Counted from the first letter of the stretch, positions 41,057-50,008 are shown. The stretch is 64,000 nt of DNA from Lachnospiraceae bacterium (GCA_017556805.1 JAFYMC010000020.1:1-64000), one strand, 5' to 3'. The notes: a model not told the origin generated them from the letters alone. Program-made: numbers and translations.

Positions 41057-42340
41057 ATGTTAGATCTTAAGTTTGTGAGAGAGAACCCGGAAATTGTGAA
41101 GCAGAATATCCGTAATAAGTTTCAGGAGAATAAGCTTCCGCTTGTAGATGAGGTAATCGAGCTGGATAAAGAGGCTCGTGCAACCCAGCAGGAGGCGGAC
41201 AACCTTCGTGCGGACAGAAAGCGTATTTCCAAGGAAATCGGCGGTCTTATGGCAAAGGGCTTAAAGGAAGAGGCTGAGGCAAAGAAGAAGCAGGTAGAGG
41301 AGTCTGCGGTACGTCTTGCGGAGCTTGAAGCAAAGGAAGCAGAGCTTTCCGAGAAGGTATTAAAGATTATGATGACCATTCCGAACATCATTGACCCGAG
41401 CGTACCGATCGGTAAGGATGACAGTGAGAATGTGGAAGTACAGCGTTACGGAGAGCCGGTTGTTCCGGAGTTTGAGATTCCGTACCATACCGATATTATG
41501 GAGAAGTTAAACGGTATTGATTTGGATGCGGCAAGAAAGGTGGCAGGTAACGGTTTTTATTATCTGATGGGTGATATTGCACGTCTTCATTCCGCCATTA
41601 TTTCCTATGCAAGAGACTTTATGATTGACAGAGGATTTACCTACTGCATTCCTCCGTTTATGATTCGTAGCAACGTGGTAACCGGTGTTATGAGTTTTGC
41701 GGAAATGGATGCTATGATGTACAAGATTGAGGGAGAGGATTTATATCTCATCGGTACCAGTGAGCATTCCATGATCGGTAAATATATCGATACCATTTTG
41801 CAGGAGGAGAGCCTTCCGCATACCCTGACCAGTTATTCTCCGTGTTTCCGTAAGGAGAAGGGTGCTCACGGTATTGAGGAGCGCGGTGTATACCGTATCC
41901 ATCAGTTTGAAAAGCAGGAGATGATTGTGGTTTGTAAGTCGGAGGATTCCCCGATGTGGTTTGATAAGCTGTGGCAGAACACCGTAGATTTGTTCCGTAC
42001 CATGGATATTCCGGTAAGAACCTTAGAGTGTTGTTCCGGTGACCTTGCGGATTTGAAGGTGAAGTCCATTGACGTTGAGGCATGGTCTCCGCGTCAGAAG
42101 AAGTACTTTGAGGTAGGTAGCTGTTCCAATCTCGGCGATGCACAGGCTCGTCGCTTAAAGATTCGTGTCAACGGTGCGGATGGTAAGTATTTTGCACACA
42201 CCTTAAACAACACGGTAGTAGCTCCGCCGCGTATGTTAATTGCATTCCTCGAGAATAATTTAAATGAGGACGGCAGTATTAATATTCCGAAGGCATTGCA
42301 GCCGTATATGGGTGGTAAGGAAAAGATTGAGGTAAAGTAA
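41057..42340 (+). CDS. serS: Seryl-tRNA synthetase
   Basis: The 427-residue class II synthetase starts at ATG 41057 after AAAGGAGGAC. The N-terminal long antiparallel coiled coil (residues ~28-105) that grips the tRNA-Ser variable arm is intact. Motif 2 (CFRKEKGAHGIEERGVYRIH) and motif 3 (NNTVVAPPRMLIAFLENN) are complete, and the TSEHSM loop binds serine. The enzyme charges tRNA-Ser with serine. It is under control of the T-box at 40652, and a terminator follows the stop. The sequence resembles the group of SerRS proteins common in Clostridia, and I see no unusual features. Confidence 0.98.
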   Translation: MLDLKFVRENPEIVKQNIRNKFQENKLPLVDEVIELDKEARATQQEADNLRADRKRISKEIGGLMAKGLKEEAEAKKKQVEESAVRLAELEAKEAELSEKVLKIMMTIPNIIDPSVPIGKDDSENVEVQRYGEPVVPEFEIPYHTDIMEKLNGIDLDAARKVAGNGFYYLMGDIARLHSAIISYARDFMIDRGFTYCIPPFMIRSNVVTGVMSFAEMDAMMYKIEGEDLYLIGTSEHSMIGKYIDTILQEESLPHTLTSYSPCFRKEKGAHGIEERGVYRIHQFEKQEMIVVCKSEDSPMWFDKLWQNTVDLFRTMDIPVRTLECCSGDLADLKVKSIDVEAWSPRQKKYFEVGSCSNLGDAQARRLKIRVNGADGKYFAHTLNNTVVAPPRMLIAFLENNLNEDGSINIPKALQPYMGGKEKIEVK

Positions 42341-42351
42341 GCGTTAATCGG

Positions 42352-42380
42352 ACAGGCCGCCTTTTGGGTGGCCTGTTTTT
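42352..42380 (+). terminator. Rho-independent terminator after serS
   Basis: ACAGGCCGCC pairs with GGGTGGCCTGT around a short loop, followed by TTTTT. Confidence 0.92.
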
Positions 42381-42401
42381 ATGTTGAAAGCAGGAGAAGG
42401 A

Positions 42402-43538
42402 ATGGAAGTTTGGGAGATTTACGTGTGTCTGGCAATCGGTGCGGTAATCGGTGCACTGTTTTGTCTGGACTACTTAAAACGGGCATATAAGACCTTTTTG
42501 GGAAGGTCTCCCCGGAAGCTGCATAGGATTTTTATCTATGTACTTTCTATCGGTGTGGGAACGTTATGTCTGGATATATACGGAAGCGGAACTGTGTTGT
42601 TATTGTACTGGTTTATTCCGCAAGTTGTATTGATGATTATCAATTTTGTTGTGAAAAAAGGAATGGGGGAAGCCTATGACGAGAAAGGTCGTATATGGAA
42701 AAAGGTATACGGAAGCGGAATTGTTCCGGTTGTAATTATGGCGGCATTGGTATCCTACGGCTGGTACAACATGCATCATGTTGTGGCAACGGAGTATACG
42801 ATTCCTACGGAGAAAAATATCCGGGATGAAGGGTATCGGGTTGTTTTAATGGCAGATATTCATTATGGGACCTTTCAATCGGAAAAAGAGCTAAGGGAAA
42901 AATGCGAAGAAATAAATCAGATAGAGCCGGATATGGTCTTTTTATGTGGTGATATCGTGGATGAGAAAACTACAAAAGAGAAAATGGAGGAAGTGTTTGA
43001 GATTCTCTCGGGCATACAGTGTGAGTACGGGTTTTTTTATGTATACGGAAACCATGACCGCCAGGAATATACCTCATATCCGATGTTTACAAACAATGAA
43101 TTGAGGAACGTGATGGAGCAAAACGGGATTACTGTTTTGCAGGATGAGCTCGTTGTGTTGAATGATGAGTTCGTGATAGTGGGAAGAGAAGATTCCACCG
43201 TGGGCGGTAGGGCATCTATAAAGAGTCTACTGGAAAATGTGGATAAAACAGACTTTATTGTGACGCTGGACCATCAGCCGAAACAGTATGGGGAATGTGC
43301 GGAAGCGGGAGCGGACTTGCATTTGGCAGGTCATACGCATGGCGGGCAGATTTGGCCGATTAATTATATTACAAAGCTGACGTACGAAGGGTTTTACGGA
43401 TACAAAAAGACCGAAGAGGGGATGCAGACGGTGGTAACCTCCGGCTTTGCCGGGTGGGCAATGGGAATTAAGACATCTGCTCCGGCGGAATATGTGGTGT
43501 TAAACATTGAAGGAAACGGAAGCCGCGTATCGGAATAA
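42402..43538 (+). CDS. Membrane-anchored metallophosphoesterase (YkuE/YaeI-like)
   Basis: ATG 42402 is chosen because AGGAG lies 5 nt upstream; ATG 42381 sits at the end of the serS terminator and lacks a site. The 378-residue protein has three or four membrane segments in the first ~125 residues. A calcineurin-type phosphoesterase domain follows, with the complete metal motif series MADIHYG, CGDIVD, YGNHDR, LDHQPKQ and GHTHGGQ. Relatives hydrolyse UDP-diacylglucosamine-like or other phosphoesters at the membrane; the substrate here is not identified. It is a single gene with a bidirectional terminator downstream. Confidence 0.9.
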   Translation: MEVWEIYVCLAIGAVIGALFCLDYLKRAYKTFLGRSPRKLHRIFIYVLSIGVGTLCLDIYGSGTVLLLYWFIPQVVLMIINFVVKKGMGEAYDEKGRIWKKVYGSGIVPVVIMAALVSYGWYNMHHVVATEYTIPTEKNIRDEGYRVVLMADIHYGTFQSEKELREKCEEINQIEPDMVFLCGDIVDEKTTKEKMEEVFEILSGIQCEYGFFYVYGNHDRQEYTSYPMFTNNELRNVMEQNGITVLQDELVVLNDEFVIVGREDSTVGGRASIKSLLENVDKTDFIVTLDHQPKQYGECAEAGADLHLAGHTHGGQIWPINYITKLTYEGFYGYKKTEEGMQTVVTSGFAGWAMGIKTSAPAEYVVLNIEGNGSRVSE

Positions 43539-43552
43539 AAGGATTACATAAG

Positions 43553-43588
43553 AAAAGCGTTTGCAGGAAGTTGTCTGCAAACGCTTTT
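43553..43588. terminator. Bidirectional terminator
   Basis: AAAAGCGTTTGCAG pairs with CTGCAAACGCTTTT. It separates the phosphoesterase gene (plus) from the flavin reductase gene (minus), with A/T runs on both flanks. Confidence 0.9.
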
Positions 43589-43615
43589 GTTGTTGTGAGA
43601 ATCCGGTACAGGAAC

Positions 43616-44119
43616 CTATCTGGCTAAAATCTGTGTAATTTCGCCCACATACATGGTGTGCATGTCGCCGTCCTTGTAGAACGCGTCCGAAAGCTTCGGG
43701 TCGAGGAACTGGTCAGCGGTCATGCGGGTGGCAGAGAGCTTTTTACAAATGAATACCAGGTTTCCTTCGTCAATAAACGGAGTGTCATCACTGTAGTTTA
43801 CGTTAAAACGGGCTCCGGCGATTTTGTCCTCATCTCTGCCGGAAACGGTACCGAGGTACTTTAACGCAGACATCTGACCTTCGAAAAAGGTAAGGGAAAA
43901 GGTGTCGTTGGCATCAATGAATTCCTTGGTATAGCGGCTGTCCCGGACAAAGATATAGGCAACGTTTTTTCCCCACAGAACACCTAAGCCTCCCCAGGAA
44001 GCGGTCATGGTATTGGCTTTGTCTTTGGTGCCGGCAGTGATTAACATCCACTCCTTGCCGATTTTGGTAAACGGATTTACTTCCAGCATGTCTGCCGGAT
44101 ACGGTTGAAATGTATGCAT
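43616..44119 (-). CDS. Flavin reductase-like, FMN-binding protein
   Basis: The start is the ATG complementary to 44117-44119, after GAAGG; the longer frame from 44170 overlaps the promoter. The 167-residue product belongs to the flavin-reductase/FMN-binding split-barrel family: WMLITAGTKDKANTMTASWG, GVLWGKNVAYIFVRDSRYTK and DTFSLTFFEG are typical, with the S-W-G loop at the flavin phosphate. Such proteins in anaerobes often work as rubredoxin- or NAD(P)H-linked flavin oxidoreductases. The partner is unknown. It has its own minus-strand promoter with a duplicated -35 region. Confidence 0.88.
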   Translation of the reverse strand: MHTFQPYPADMLEVNPFTKIGKEWMLITAGTKDKANTMTASWGGLGVLWGKNVAYIFVRDSRYTKEFIDANDTFSLTFFEGQMSALKYLGTVSGRDEDKIAGARFNVNYSDDTPFIDEGNLVFICKKLSATRMTADQFLDPKLSDAFYKDGDMHTMYVGEITQILAR

Positions 44120-44149
44120 GGAAAAACCTTCTTTCTTATTCTTTTCTAT

Positions 44150-44178
44150 AGTGTACCACAGATTTCCCAAAATGTGAA
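44150..44178 (-). promoter_or_regulatory. Promoter of the flavin reductase gene, with duplicated -35 segment
   Basis: On the minus strand TTCACA (44178-44173), 17 nt, TACACT (44155-44150). The 14-bp sequence TGTGAATGGATAAA occurs twice in tandem at 44173-44186 and 44187-44200, so the -35 element is duplicated. Confidence 0.6.
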
Positions 44179-44223
44179 TGGATAAATGTGAATGGATAAA
44201 ATGAGAATCTCATGTAAGGGCAA

Positions 44224-44257
44224 AAAAGAACTGCGTGTCACTTCACGCAGTTCTTTT
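44224..44257 (-). terminator. Terminator of the NhaC-type antiporter gene
   Basis: AAAAGAACTGCGTG pairs with CACGCAGTTCTTTT, and a T-run continues on the minus strand, 27 nt after the antiporter stop. Confidence 0.9.
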
Positions 44258-44283
44258 GTATAGTGTATTGTTTCTGTAAATAA

Positions 44284-45903
44284 CTATTCATTTTTTCCCG
44301 CACCGAGCGGCTTCTTTATCAGGCTGAGTACGGCAAAGAATCCGGCAATCAGGACGATACCGATGGCGAGACAAATAACAACATTTTTTACAAAACCGGC
44401 AATGAGGAAACATACAAAGCTGATGGCAGCTACCGTAATTGCATACGGAAGCTGTGTGGACACATGATTTACATGTACGCATTGCGCGCCTGCCGAGGAC
44501 ATAATGGTTGTATCGCTGATCGGAGAGCAGTGGTCACCGCAAACAGCACCTGCGAGACATGCGGACATGCCAATGTAGAAAATCGGATCACTCGGGTCAA
44601 ACATGTTGCAGACAATCGGAATCAGAATACCGAAGGTGCCCCAGGAAGTACCGGTAGCAAATGCCAGCAGACATGCTACAAGGAAAATAATTGCCGGAAG
44701 CAGATTGGTGAAATCCTTGAGGCCACTGTTCATTACGACCTTAATATATTCATCGGACTGCAACAGGGAAGAAGTAATATTCTTTAATGCGGTTGCAAAA
44801 GTAAGAATTGTAATGGCCGGTACCATAGCGGTAAATCCCTTCGGAACACAATCCATAGCATCCTTAAAAGTAATCAGCTTACGACACATTAAATATCCGA
44901 CAAGAAGAATCAGTGTAAGGATGGCACCCCACGGAAGACCTACGGTAGCATCCGTGTTGGAGAATGCATTAATAAACTTACCCGCATATTCCGGATCATC
45001 GCCGAAGAATCCACCGTTATAAATTAATGCATAAACAGAAATTCCGATTAAAACGATAATCGGTAATAATAAATCAAATACACGTCCTTTCGGATGAGTT
45101 TCTACATCCATACCGCTAACACGTTCTTCGGTAGAGAATAAGTCTCCCTTTTCTAATGCATTCTTTTCGTGCTTTGCCATTGGGCCGTAGTCACGCTTGG
45201 AAAATACAAGTGCAAGAATGAAAACGAAGGTTAAAAGGGAATAGAAATTATACGGGATAGCCTTTACAAAAAGCTCGAAACCTCCCATGCCGGTGCCTTC
45301 CGTATAACTGGCAACGGCAGCAGCCCAGGAGCTGATCGGTGCAATCATACAAATAGGAGCTGCAGTGGCATCAATCAAATAGCTGAGCTTTGCACGGGAA
45401 ATCTTGTGACTATCGGTCACCGGAAGCATAACAGAGCCTACGGTCAGGCAGTTAAAGTAGTCATCAATAAAAATGAATACACCCAGAACAAAGGTGGCAA
45501 GCTGTGCACCGATACGGGTCTTAATGTGGGCCTGTGCCCAACGACCGAAGGCAGCGCTTCCGCCGGCTTTGTTAATGAGGGCAACGATTACACCCAAAAT
45601 AACGAGGAACAGGAAAATGCCTGCGGTATCGGAAATTGCGGTAATCAGTCCGTCACTGACTACGTGGTCTACCGCTTGTGTGGCGGAACCGTTGCAGGAC
45701 AAAATACTTCCTACAACAATACCTAAGAATAAAGAAGAGTATACTTCTTTTGTAATAAGTGCCAATGCAATTGCAATGATTGGCGGAACCAGAGCCCAGA
45801 AGGTGGCAGTGGTTGTTGTTCCGGTTGCGGTTACGATAATTGCCATAACAACGGAGGCAACCATAACAAGCAATGCAATCGCGGATGTAACTCCTTTTTT
45901 CAT
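44284..45903 (-). CDS. nhaC: Na+/H+ antiporter, NhaC family
   Basis: The 539-residue membrane protein reads on the minus strand from 45903, with AAAGGAG before its ATG. It has about a dozen membrane segments and the NhaC-family landmarks FIFIDDYFNCLTVGSVMLPV, with tandem Asp in the core, SSWAAAV, TGTSWGTFGILIPI and CGDHCSPISDTTIMSSAGA. These proteins exchange Na+ for H+; some relatives exchange malate/lactate or carry organic solutes. The family call is firm, the substrate less so. Promoter and an inverted repeat that could bind a repressor lie just upstream, divergent from the gntR-type operon. Confidence 0.9.
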   Translation of the reverse strand: MKKGVTSAIALLVMVASVVMAIIVTATGTTTTATFWALVPPIIAIALALITKEVYSSLFLGIVVGSILSCNGSATQAVDHVVSDGLITAISDTAGIFLFLVILGVIVALINKAGGSAAFGRWAQAHIKTRIGAQLATFVLGVFIFIDDYFNCLTVGSVMLPVTDSHKISRAKLSYLIDATAAPICMIAPISSWAAAVASYTEGTGMGGFELFVKAIPYNFYSLLTFVFILALVFSKRDYGPMAKHEKNALEKGDLFSTEERVSGMDVETHPKGRVFDLLLPIIVLIGISVYALIYNGGFFGDDPEYAGKFINAFSNTDATVGLPWGAILTLILLVGYLMCRKLITFKDAMDCVPKGFTAMVPAITILTFATALKNITSSLLQSDEYIKVVMNSGLKDFTNLLPAIIFLVACLLAFATGTSWGTFGILIPIVCNMFDPSDPIFYIGMSACLAGAVCGDHCSPISDTTIMSSAGAQCVHVNHVSTQLPYAITVAAISFVCFLIAGFVKNVVICLAIGIVLIAGFFAVLSLIKKPLGAGKNE

Positions 45904-45935
45904 ATAAGGAAACTCCTTTCTTTTGTAAAAGCCTA

Positions 45936-45954
45936 TTTGTAAAATACTTACAAA
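45936..45954. promoter_or_regulatory. Inverted repeat in the nhaC leader, possible operator
   Basis: TTTGTAA-AATAC-TTACAAA forms 7-bp arms directly downstream of the minus-strand -10 box, a position suited to repressor binding. Confidence 0.5.
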
Positions 45955-45957
45955 AAT

Positions 45958-45986
45958 ATTATACGAAACGACGATTTGATTGTCAA
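45958..45986 (-). promoter_or_regulatory. Consensus sigma-A promoter of the nhaC-type gene
   Basis: On the minus strand TTGACA (45986-45981), 17 nt, TATAAT (45963-45958): both hexamers are perfect. Confidence 0.88.
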
Positions 45987-46012
45987 TAAGTTCTAATAAA
46001 TTATAAAAGTAG

Positions 46013-46060
46013 TTGACAAAAAAAGAAACCTGTAGTATGCTTGTATTAAGCGCTTAATAC
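46013..46060 (+). promoter_or_regulatory. Promoter and palindromic operator of the YtrA-type operon
   Basis: TTGACA (46013-46018), 17 nt, TATGCT (46036-46041), then a perfect 18-bp palindrome GTATTAAGCGCTTAATAC (46043-46060). It covers the start-site region, as expected for autoregulation by the GntR/YtrA protein encoded 30 nt downstream. Confidence 0.85.
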
Positions 46061-46090
46061 AACAACACAGTAAAGAAAGGAGATGGGCGG

Positions 46091-46465
46091 ATGCCATGGG
46101 ATATTTCATCTGAAAAGAGCGTGTATTTGCAGTTGATTGATGTTATTAAGCAGAAGATTATGTCCGGAGAGTATCAGCCGGGGCAGCGTTTGCCGAGTGT
46201 CAGAGAACTGGCAGCCGATGCAGCGGTAAATCCGAACACCATGCAGAGAGCGTTGACAGAGTTGGAACGGGAGGGGCTTTTGTATACTCAGCGGACCAGC
46301 GGAAGATTTGTATCGGAGGATGCAGGAATGATTGAAGGTCTTAAGAGGTCGGGAGCGGAGCAGAAGGCAAGGGAGTTCTATCTGGAAATGGTTCAGAACG
46401 GACTGTCGGCGGATGAGATTCGTCGTTTGTTGGAAAAAGCAATTGCCGAAGAAACAAAACAGTAA
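46091..46465 (+). CDS. GntR-family regulator, YtrA subfamily
   Basis: The 124-residue protein starts at ATG 46091 after AAAGGAGATG. The winged-helix GntR domain (residues ~10-75) carries the signature YQPGQRLPSVRELAADAAVN and NTMQRALTELEREGLLYTQR. Only a short ~40-residue helical tail follows, as in YtrA-type regulators, which lack a ligand-binding FadR/HutC domain. Such proteins repress their own operon with an ABC exporter and respond to cell-envelope stress. The palindrome at 46043 is the obvious operator, and the two ABC genes follow directly, matching the family's usual gene order. Confidence 0.93.
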   Translation: MPWDISSEKSVYLQLIDVIKQKIMSGEYQPGQRLPSVRELAADAAVNPNTMQRALTELEREGLLYTQRTSGRFVSEDAGMIEGLKRSGAEQKAREFYLEMVQNGLSADEIRRLLEKAIAEETKQ

Positions 46466-46498
46466 GGGAGCCGGCACGGACCGGAGAGTGGAGGAATT

Positions 46499-47206
46499 AT
46501 GTTAAAAGACGGATATGTAGTGGAGTGCCGGGGACTTTCAAAGATGTATAAAGGCTTCCCGGCATTGAATAAAGTGGATGTACAGTTGGAAAGAGGTAAA
46601 ATCATCGGCCTTGTGGGACCCAACGGCAGTGGTAAAACCACGTTGATTAAGCTGTTGAACGGACTTCTGGTGCCGACGGAGGGAGAGATTTTGATTAACG
46701 GAATCGCTCCGGGACCGGAGACAAAGGCAAGGGTGTCTTATCTGCCGGATAATAACTATTTAAGTAATTGGATGAGAGTGGAACAGATGATTGAGTTCTA
46801 TGGAGATTTTTATCCGGATTTTGATGCGAAGAAGGCGTATGCCATGCTGGAAAGTCTGGGACTGAACCCGAAGCAGAAGTTTAAGACCATGTCCAAGGGT
46901 ATGAAGGAAAAGGTACAGCTTGTGCTGGTAATGAGCCGTGAGGCGGATTTATATTGTCTTGACGAGCCGATTGCGGGAGTGGATCCGGCCGCCAGAGATT
47001 ACATACTTCGGACGATTATATCCAACTATGCGGAAGGGGCTACGGTACTCATTTCTACCCACTTAATTGCGGATGTGGAAAAGGTATTGGATGAGGTAGT
47101 ATTTATCCGGAACGGGGAAATTATTCGTCACACGTCGGTAGAGGAACTCAGAGAGAAGTATGACCGGTCGGTGGATGCTTTATTTAGGGAGGAATTCAAA
47201 TGTTAG
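46499..47206 (+). CDS. ABC transporter ATP-binding protein (YtrB-like)
   Basis: The 235-residue ATPase starts at ATG 46499 after GTGGAGGA. It has Walker A VGPNGSGKTT, a Q-loop-equivalent YLPDNNYL, a degenerate signature MSKGMKEKVQ, Walker B LYCLDEPIAGVDP and switch His in ISTHL. The DNNYL region with short length is common in ATPases of YtrA-controlled or bacitracin-type exporters. It overlaps the permease gene by 7 nt. Together with the regulator it forms a three-gene operon likely to respond to wall-active compounds; the exported substrate cannot be told from sequence. Confidence 0.93.
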   Translation: MLKDGYVVECRGLSKMYKGFPALNKVDVQLERGKIIGLVGPNGSGKTTLIKLLNGLLVPTEGEILINGIAPGPETKARVSYLPDNNYLSNWMRVEQMIEFYGDFYPDFDAKKAYAMLESLGLNPKQKFKTMSKGMKEKVQLVLVMSREADLYCLDEPIAGVDPAARDYILRTIISNYAEGATVLISTHLIADVEKVLDEVVFIRNGEIIRHTSVEELREKYDRSVDALFREEFKC

Positions 47207-47976
47207 GAAAATTATTAAAACACGAATGGAAGGCTACGGCAAGACGATACGGTTTGTTTTATCTGATTTTGGCGTCGATTACGTTATTTACGGCCATTAT
47301 ACATGCGATTCCGGTCGATAACATTTTTTATACTATGGGTGAGACATCGCTGATAGTCATTTACCTTATTTCATTATTCGGAGTGATATTCTGCAGTACC
47401 GGTATGGCGATTGTACGTTTCTATAAGAATATGGTGTCCGACGAAGGATATCTGACCTTTACCTTGCCTGTGAAGGTAGAGCAGCTGGTATTTGTCAAGT
47501 TTCTGGTGGCGTACATATGGCAGCTGGTGACGGTTATTTTATGTGTGTTGTCTCTGTTTAGTGTATTTGTGGTAGGACATATGAAGCTTGGTGAGTTTTT
47601 CGACGGCTTGTCCTATTTGACGGATATGGCAGGTAAAATGGTTCCGGTATTTATTGTTATGATGCTGATCAGTATGATGTATCAGCTGATGATTTATTAC
47701 TTATCCATTGCCATCGGTCAGAGATTCGGAAACTATAAGATTCTGGCTTCCATTATCGCATACTGCGCATTGAGTTTTGCAATCGAATTGGTTCTTATGC
47801 TTATTATTCTTGGCATTTTCGGTGCGGTAGGTTTTATGGAAATGGCAGAGTCTATGTACACCGTGGACGGAATGGCCGGTTTCTATTTGATGACAATGGG
47901 ATTATCGTTAGTGGTAGGTATTGTGGCATATTTTGTAACTTGTCAACAACTTAAGAAAAAGTTAAATCTTGTTTAA
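47200..47976 (+). CDS. ABC transporter permease
   Basis: The 258-residue protein starts at ATG 47200, overlapping the ATPase gene. It has six hydrophobic segments, arranged as a small ABC-2-like permease with both ends in the cytoplasm. The segment YKNMVSDEGYLTFTLPVKVE after TM2 is typical of permeases paired with YtrA-type systems in Clostridia. It forms the membrane half of the transporter with the preceding ATPase, probably as a homodimer. No large extracellular domain is present, unlike BceB. The next promoter is 40 nt downstream of its stop. Confidence 0.88.
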   Translation: MLGKLLKHEWKATARRYGLFYLILASITLFTAIIHAIPVDNIFYTMGETSLIVIYLISLFGVIFCSTGMAIVRFYKNMVSDEGYLTFTLPVKVEQLVFVKFLVAYIWQLVTVILCVLSLFSVFVVGHMKLGEFFDGLSYLTDMAGKMVPVFIVMMLISMMYQLMIYYLSIAIGQRFGNYKILASIIAYCALSFAIELVLMLIILGIFGAVGFMEMAESMYTVDGMAGFYLMTMGLSLVVGIVAYFVTCQQLKKKLNLV

Positions 47977-48015
47977 ATTAATAGAAGCAGATAGAGTGGT
48001 AATTTTTTCTCGTAC

Positions 48016-48044
48016 TTGTAGTGTTTGCTATTTTATGTTAAAAT
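48016..48044 (+). promoter_or_regulatory. Sigma-A promoter of the amidase gene, followed by a leader hairpin
   Basis: TTGTAG (48016-48021), 17 nt, TAAAAT (48039-48044). A leader hairpin with arms CAGAGGCAGG/CCTGCCTCTG (48059-48083) follows without a U-run, which may stabilise the mRNA. Confidence 0.65.
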
Positions 48045-48130
48045 AACAATGTAGGGACGCAGAGGCAGGGTTTCCTGCCTCTGTGTTGTGTTTGTGGGTT
48101 TAGTGTGATAGGTACGGAAAGGATGAGAGC

Positions 48131-49843
48131 ATGAGAAGGTACGAGATTATCCATGGGAACTTAGGGAGAAGAGTAGGTGTGTTGCTGTTAGCGGGAGCAT
48201 TGGGGTTTGCTGCACCGTTAGCGGAGGTGGCGGGGATTTCGTTTGGTACGGAAACGGTTACGGTAGCGTATGCGGCAGAAGATATGCTGGGCTATGAGAA
48301 TCCCGAGAAAATTGTGATTGCGATGCCGAACAGTAAGAATTATTCCACCACAGCATCGAAAATCAGCATATTGGGAGCCTGTGATTATCGATATCCGTTG
48401 ACGATGAACGGAAAATCGGTCAAAATGACGGAGCACGGCTTTTTTACACAGTATGTGACACTTACGGTAGGAAAAAACGAATTTGTATTTAAAAACGGGG
48501 ACCATGAATATACATTAACGGTGACCAGAAAGAAGTCCTCCGGTGGTTCTTCGGGAAGCGGGAGCACTGCAAAGTATAAGGAGGTCAGCAACAAATACGG
48601 GGAATTAATCAATCCGTATACAATGCCGATGTCGGCACCGGGAACGGCGAAAATCGATTATTTACCCCTGACACAGAATACAACCTTTCGGATTCTGGGG
48701 GAATGGGGAAACTACTATAAGATAGCGGACGGTACCTATGTGTCGAAATCTTCGGTAAAGGTATATAACGGGAAGATGCCGGCCAATAAGATTAATAGTG
48801 AGAAGGTAAAGTATGATACGGCAACTCATACGGTGGTATCTACCTTTTCCATGAAGATGGATGCTTTATATGATGTGCAGGTGAACGGAGATACGGTAAA
48901 ATTTGTACTATACGATACCAAGGCTTCCGGAAAGGTGTTTGTGCCGGATAATCCGTTGGTGAAGTCCATGTCCGCAACCACCGACAGCAAGGGAAGAGCT
49001 ATTTATACATATAAGCTGACGGATGGGGATAAGCTGTGTGGTTTTGATGTATTTACGGAAAACGGAACCATGACCTTTGTGTTAAAGTATGTACCGGTGT
49101 TAAAGTCGCAGGGGTCCTTAAAAGGCGCAGTAATTCTTCTGGATGCGGGGCACGGAGATGATGATCCCGGTACGGTAGGTGCCATGGGTGGTTTCGGACC
49201 GACGGAGAAGGATGTAAATCTGGATTTAACTTTGCGGACCAAGAAGGCGTTGGAGTCCTTGGGAGCGAAGGTGGTTCTGGTACGCAGTGATGATACCTTT
49301 TATACCTTAAGCGAGCGAGTAGCGTTGATTCGGGAAACAAAGCCGGATTTGTCCGTATCCATTCACGGAAACGCTATGGGGATTACCTCAGATTTTTCCA
49401 AATCCTCCGGCTTTTTGACCTTTTATTCTTATAATGAACTACAGGATGCGGCAAGTATTATCAATAATTCCGTAAACAAGACGATGGGGTATCCGGCTCG
49501 TACGATACGTAGGTCAAACTTGTCTCTTACAAGATTAACCGCATGTCCGGCGGTGCTTTTGGAAACGGCCTTTTTGACCTATCCGGAGGATTATGAGTAT
49601 TTGTTAATGTCTTCCAATCGTGAAAAGCTGGCAAAGGCTATCGCGGGTGCGACACAGGATTATATTGAGAGTGTGGCAGTGTATGAGCAGTCCGGTACGA
49701 AACATACCGTAAAGAGGGGAGATACCCTGTCCATAATTGCGCGAAAGTACGGAGTTACGGTGGATGCCATTGTAAAAGCCAATAAAATCAAAAACAAGAA
49801 TGTTATTCATACGGGGGATGTGTTGGTTATCCCGTCAAAATAA
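48131..49843 (+). CDS. Secreted N-acetylmuramoyl-L-alanine amidase with LysM domain
   Basis: The 570-residue protein starts at ATG 48131 after GGAAAGG. The N-terminus is a signal peptide (~residues 1-50, cleavage near VAYAAED). A beta-rich region (cadherin-like, then SH3-like around ~150-200), an unassigned domain, and an Amidase_3 domain (~325-520) follow. Zinc and catalytic residues are in VILLDAGHGDDDPG, the Glu of TEKDVNLD, the His of SVSIHGNAMG and the Glu of LLETAFLT. A C-terminal LysM domain (~525-570, HTVKRGDTLSIIARKYGV) binds peptidoglycan. It cleaves the amide bond between MurNAc and the stem peptide, in cell separation, lysis or germination. Confidence 0.93.
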   Translation: MRRYEIIHGNLGRRVGVLLLAGALGFAAPLAEVAGISFGTETVTVAYAAEDMLGYENPEKIVIAMPNSKNYSTTASKISILGACDYRYPLTMNGKSVKMTEHGFFTQYVTLTVGKNEFVFKNGDHEYTLTVTRKKSSGGSSGSGSTAKYKEVSNKYGELINPYTMPMSAPGTAKIDYLPLTQNTTFRILGEWGNYYKIADGTYVSKSSVKVYNGKMPANKINSEKVKYDTATHTVVSTFSMKMDALYDVQVNGDTVKFVLYDTKASGKVFVPDNPLVKSMSATTDSKGRAIYTYKLTDGDKLCGFDVFTENGTMTFVLKYVPVLKSQGSLKGAVILLDAGHGDDDPGTVGAMGGFGPTEKDVNLDLTLRTKKALESLGAKVVLVRSDDTFYTLSERVALIRETKPDLSVSIHGNAMGITSDFSKSSGFLTFYSYNELQDAASIINNSVNKTMGYPARTIRRSNLSLTRLTACPAVLLETAFLTYPEDYEYLLMSSNREKLAKAIAGATQDYIESVAVYEQSGTKHTVKRGDTLSIIARKYGVTVDAIVKANKIKNKNVIHTGDVLVIPSK

Positions 49844-49875
49844 GAAGGATTTTGTCAGTTAAACGAATGATGATA

Positions 49876-49919
49876 AGAAAGCAACCGAAACTTTGTGAAA
49901 AGAAACGGTTGCTTTCTTT
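49876..49919 (+). terminator. Terminator after the amidase gene
   Basis: AGAAAGCAACCG pairs with CGGTTGCTTTCT, followed by TTG. Its right arm overlaps the -35 box of the next promoter. Confidence 0.75.
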
Positions 49920-49937
49920 GTGCAAAGAAAGTATAAT
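49909..49937 (+). promoter_or_regulatory. Sigma-A promoter of the MraY-like gene
   Basis: TTGCTT (49909-49914), 17 nt, consensus TATAAT (49932-49937). Confidence 0.7.
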
Positions 49938-50008
49938 GTACGCGGGGAAGTGTGGGCGATCTTGGTTGCCCGCAGGGTGAGGAAGTTTTTCGGAAGGATG
50001 GAAAAAAG

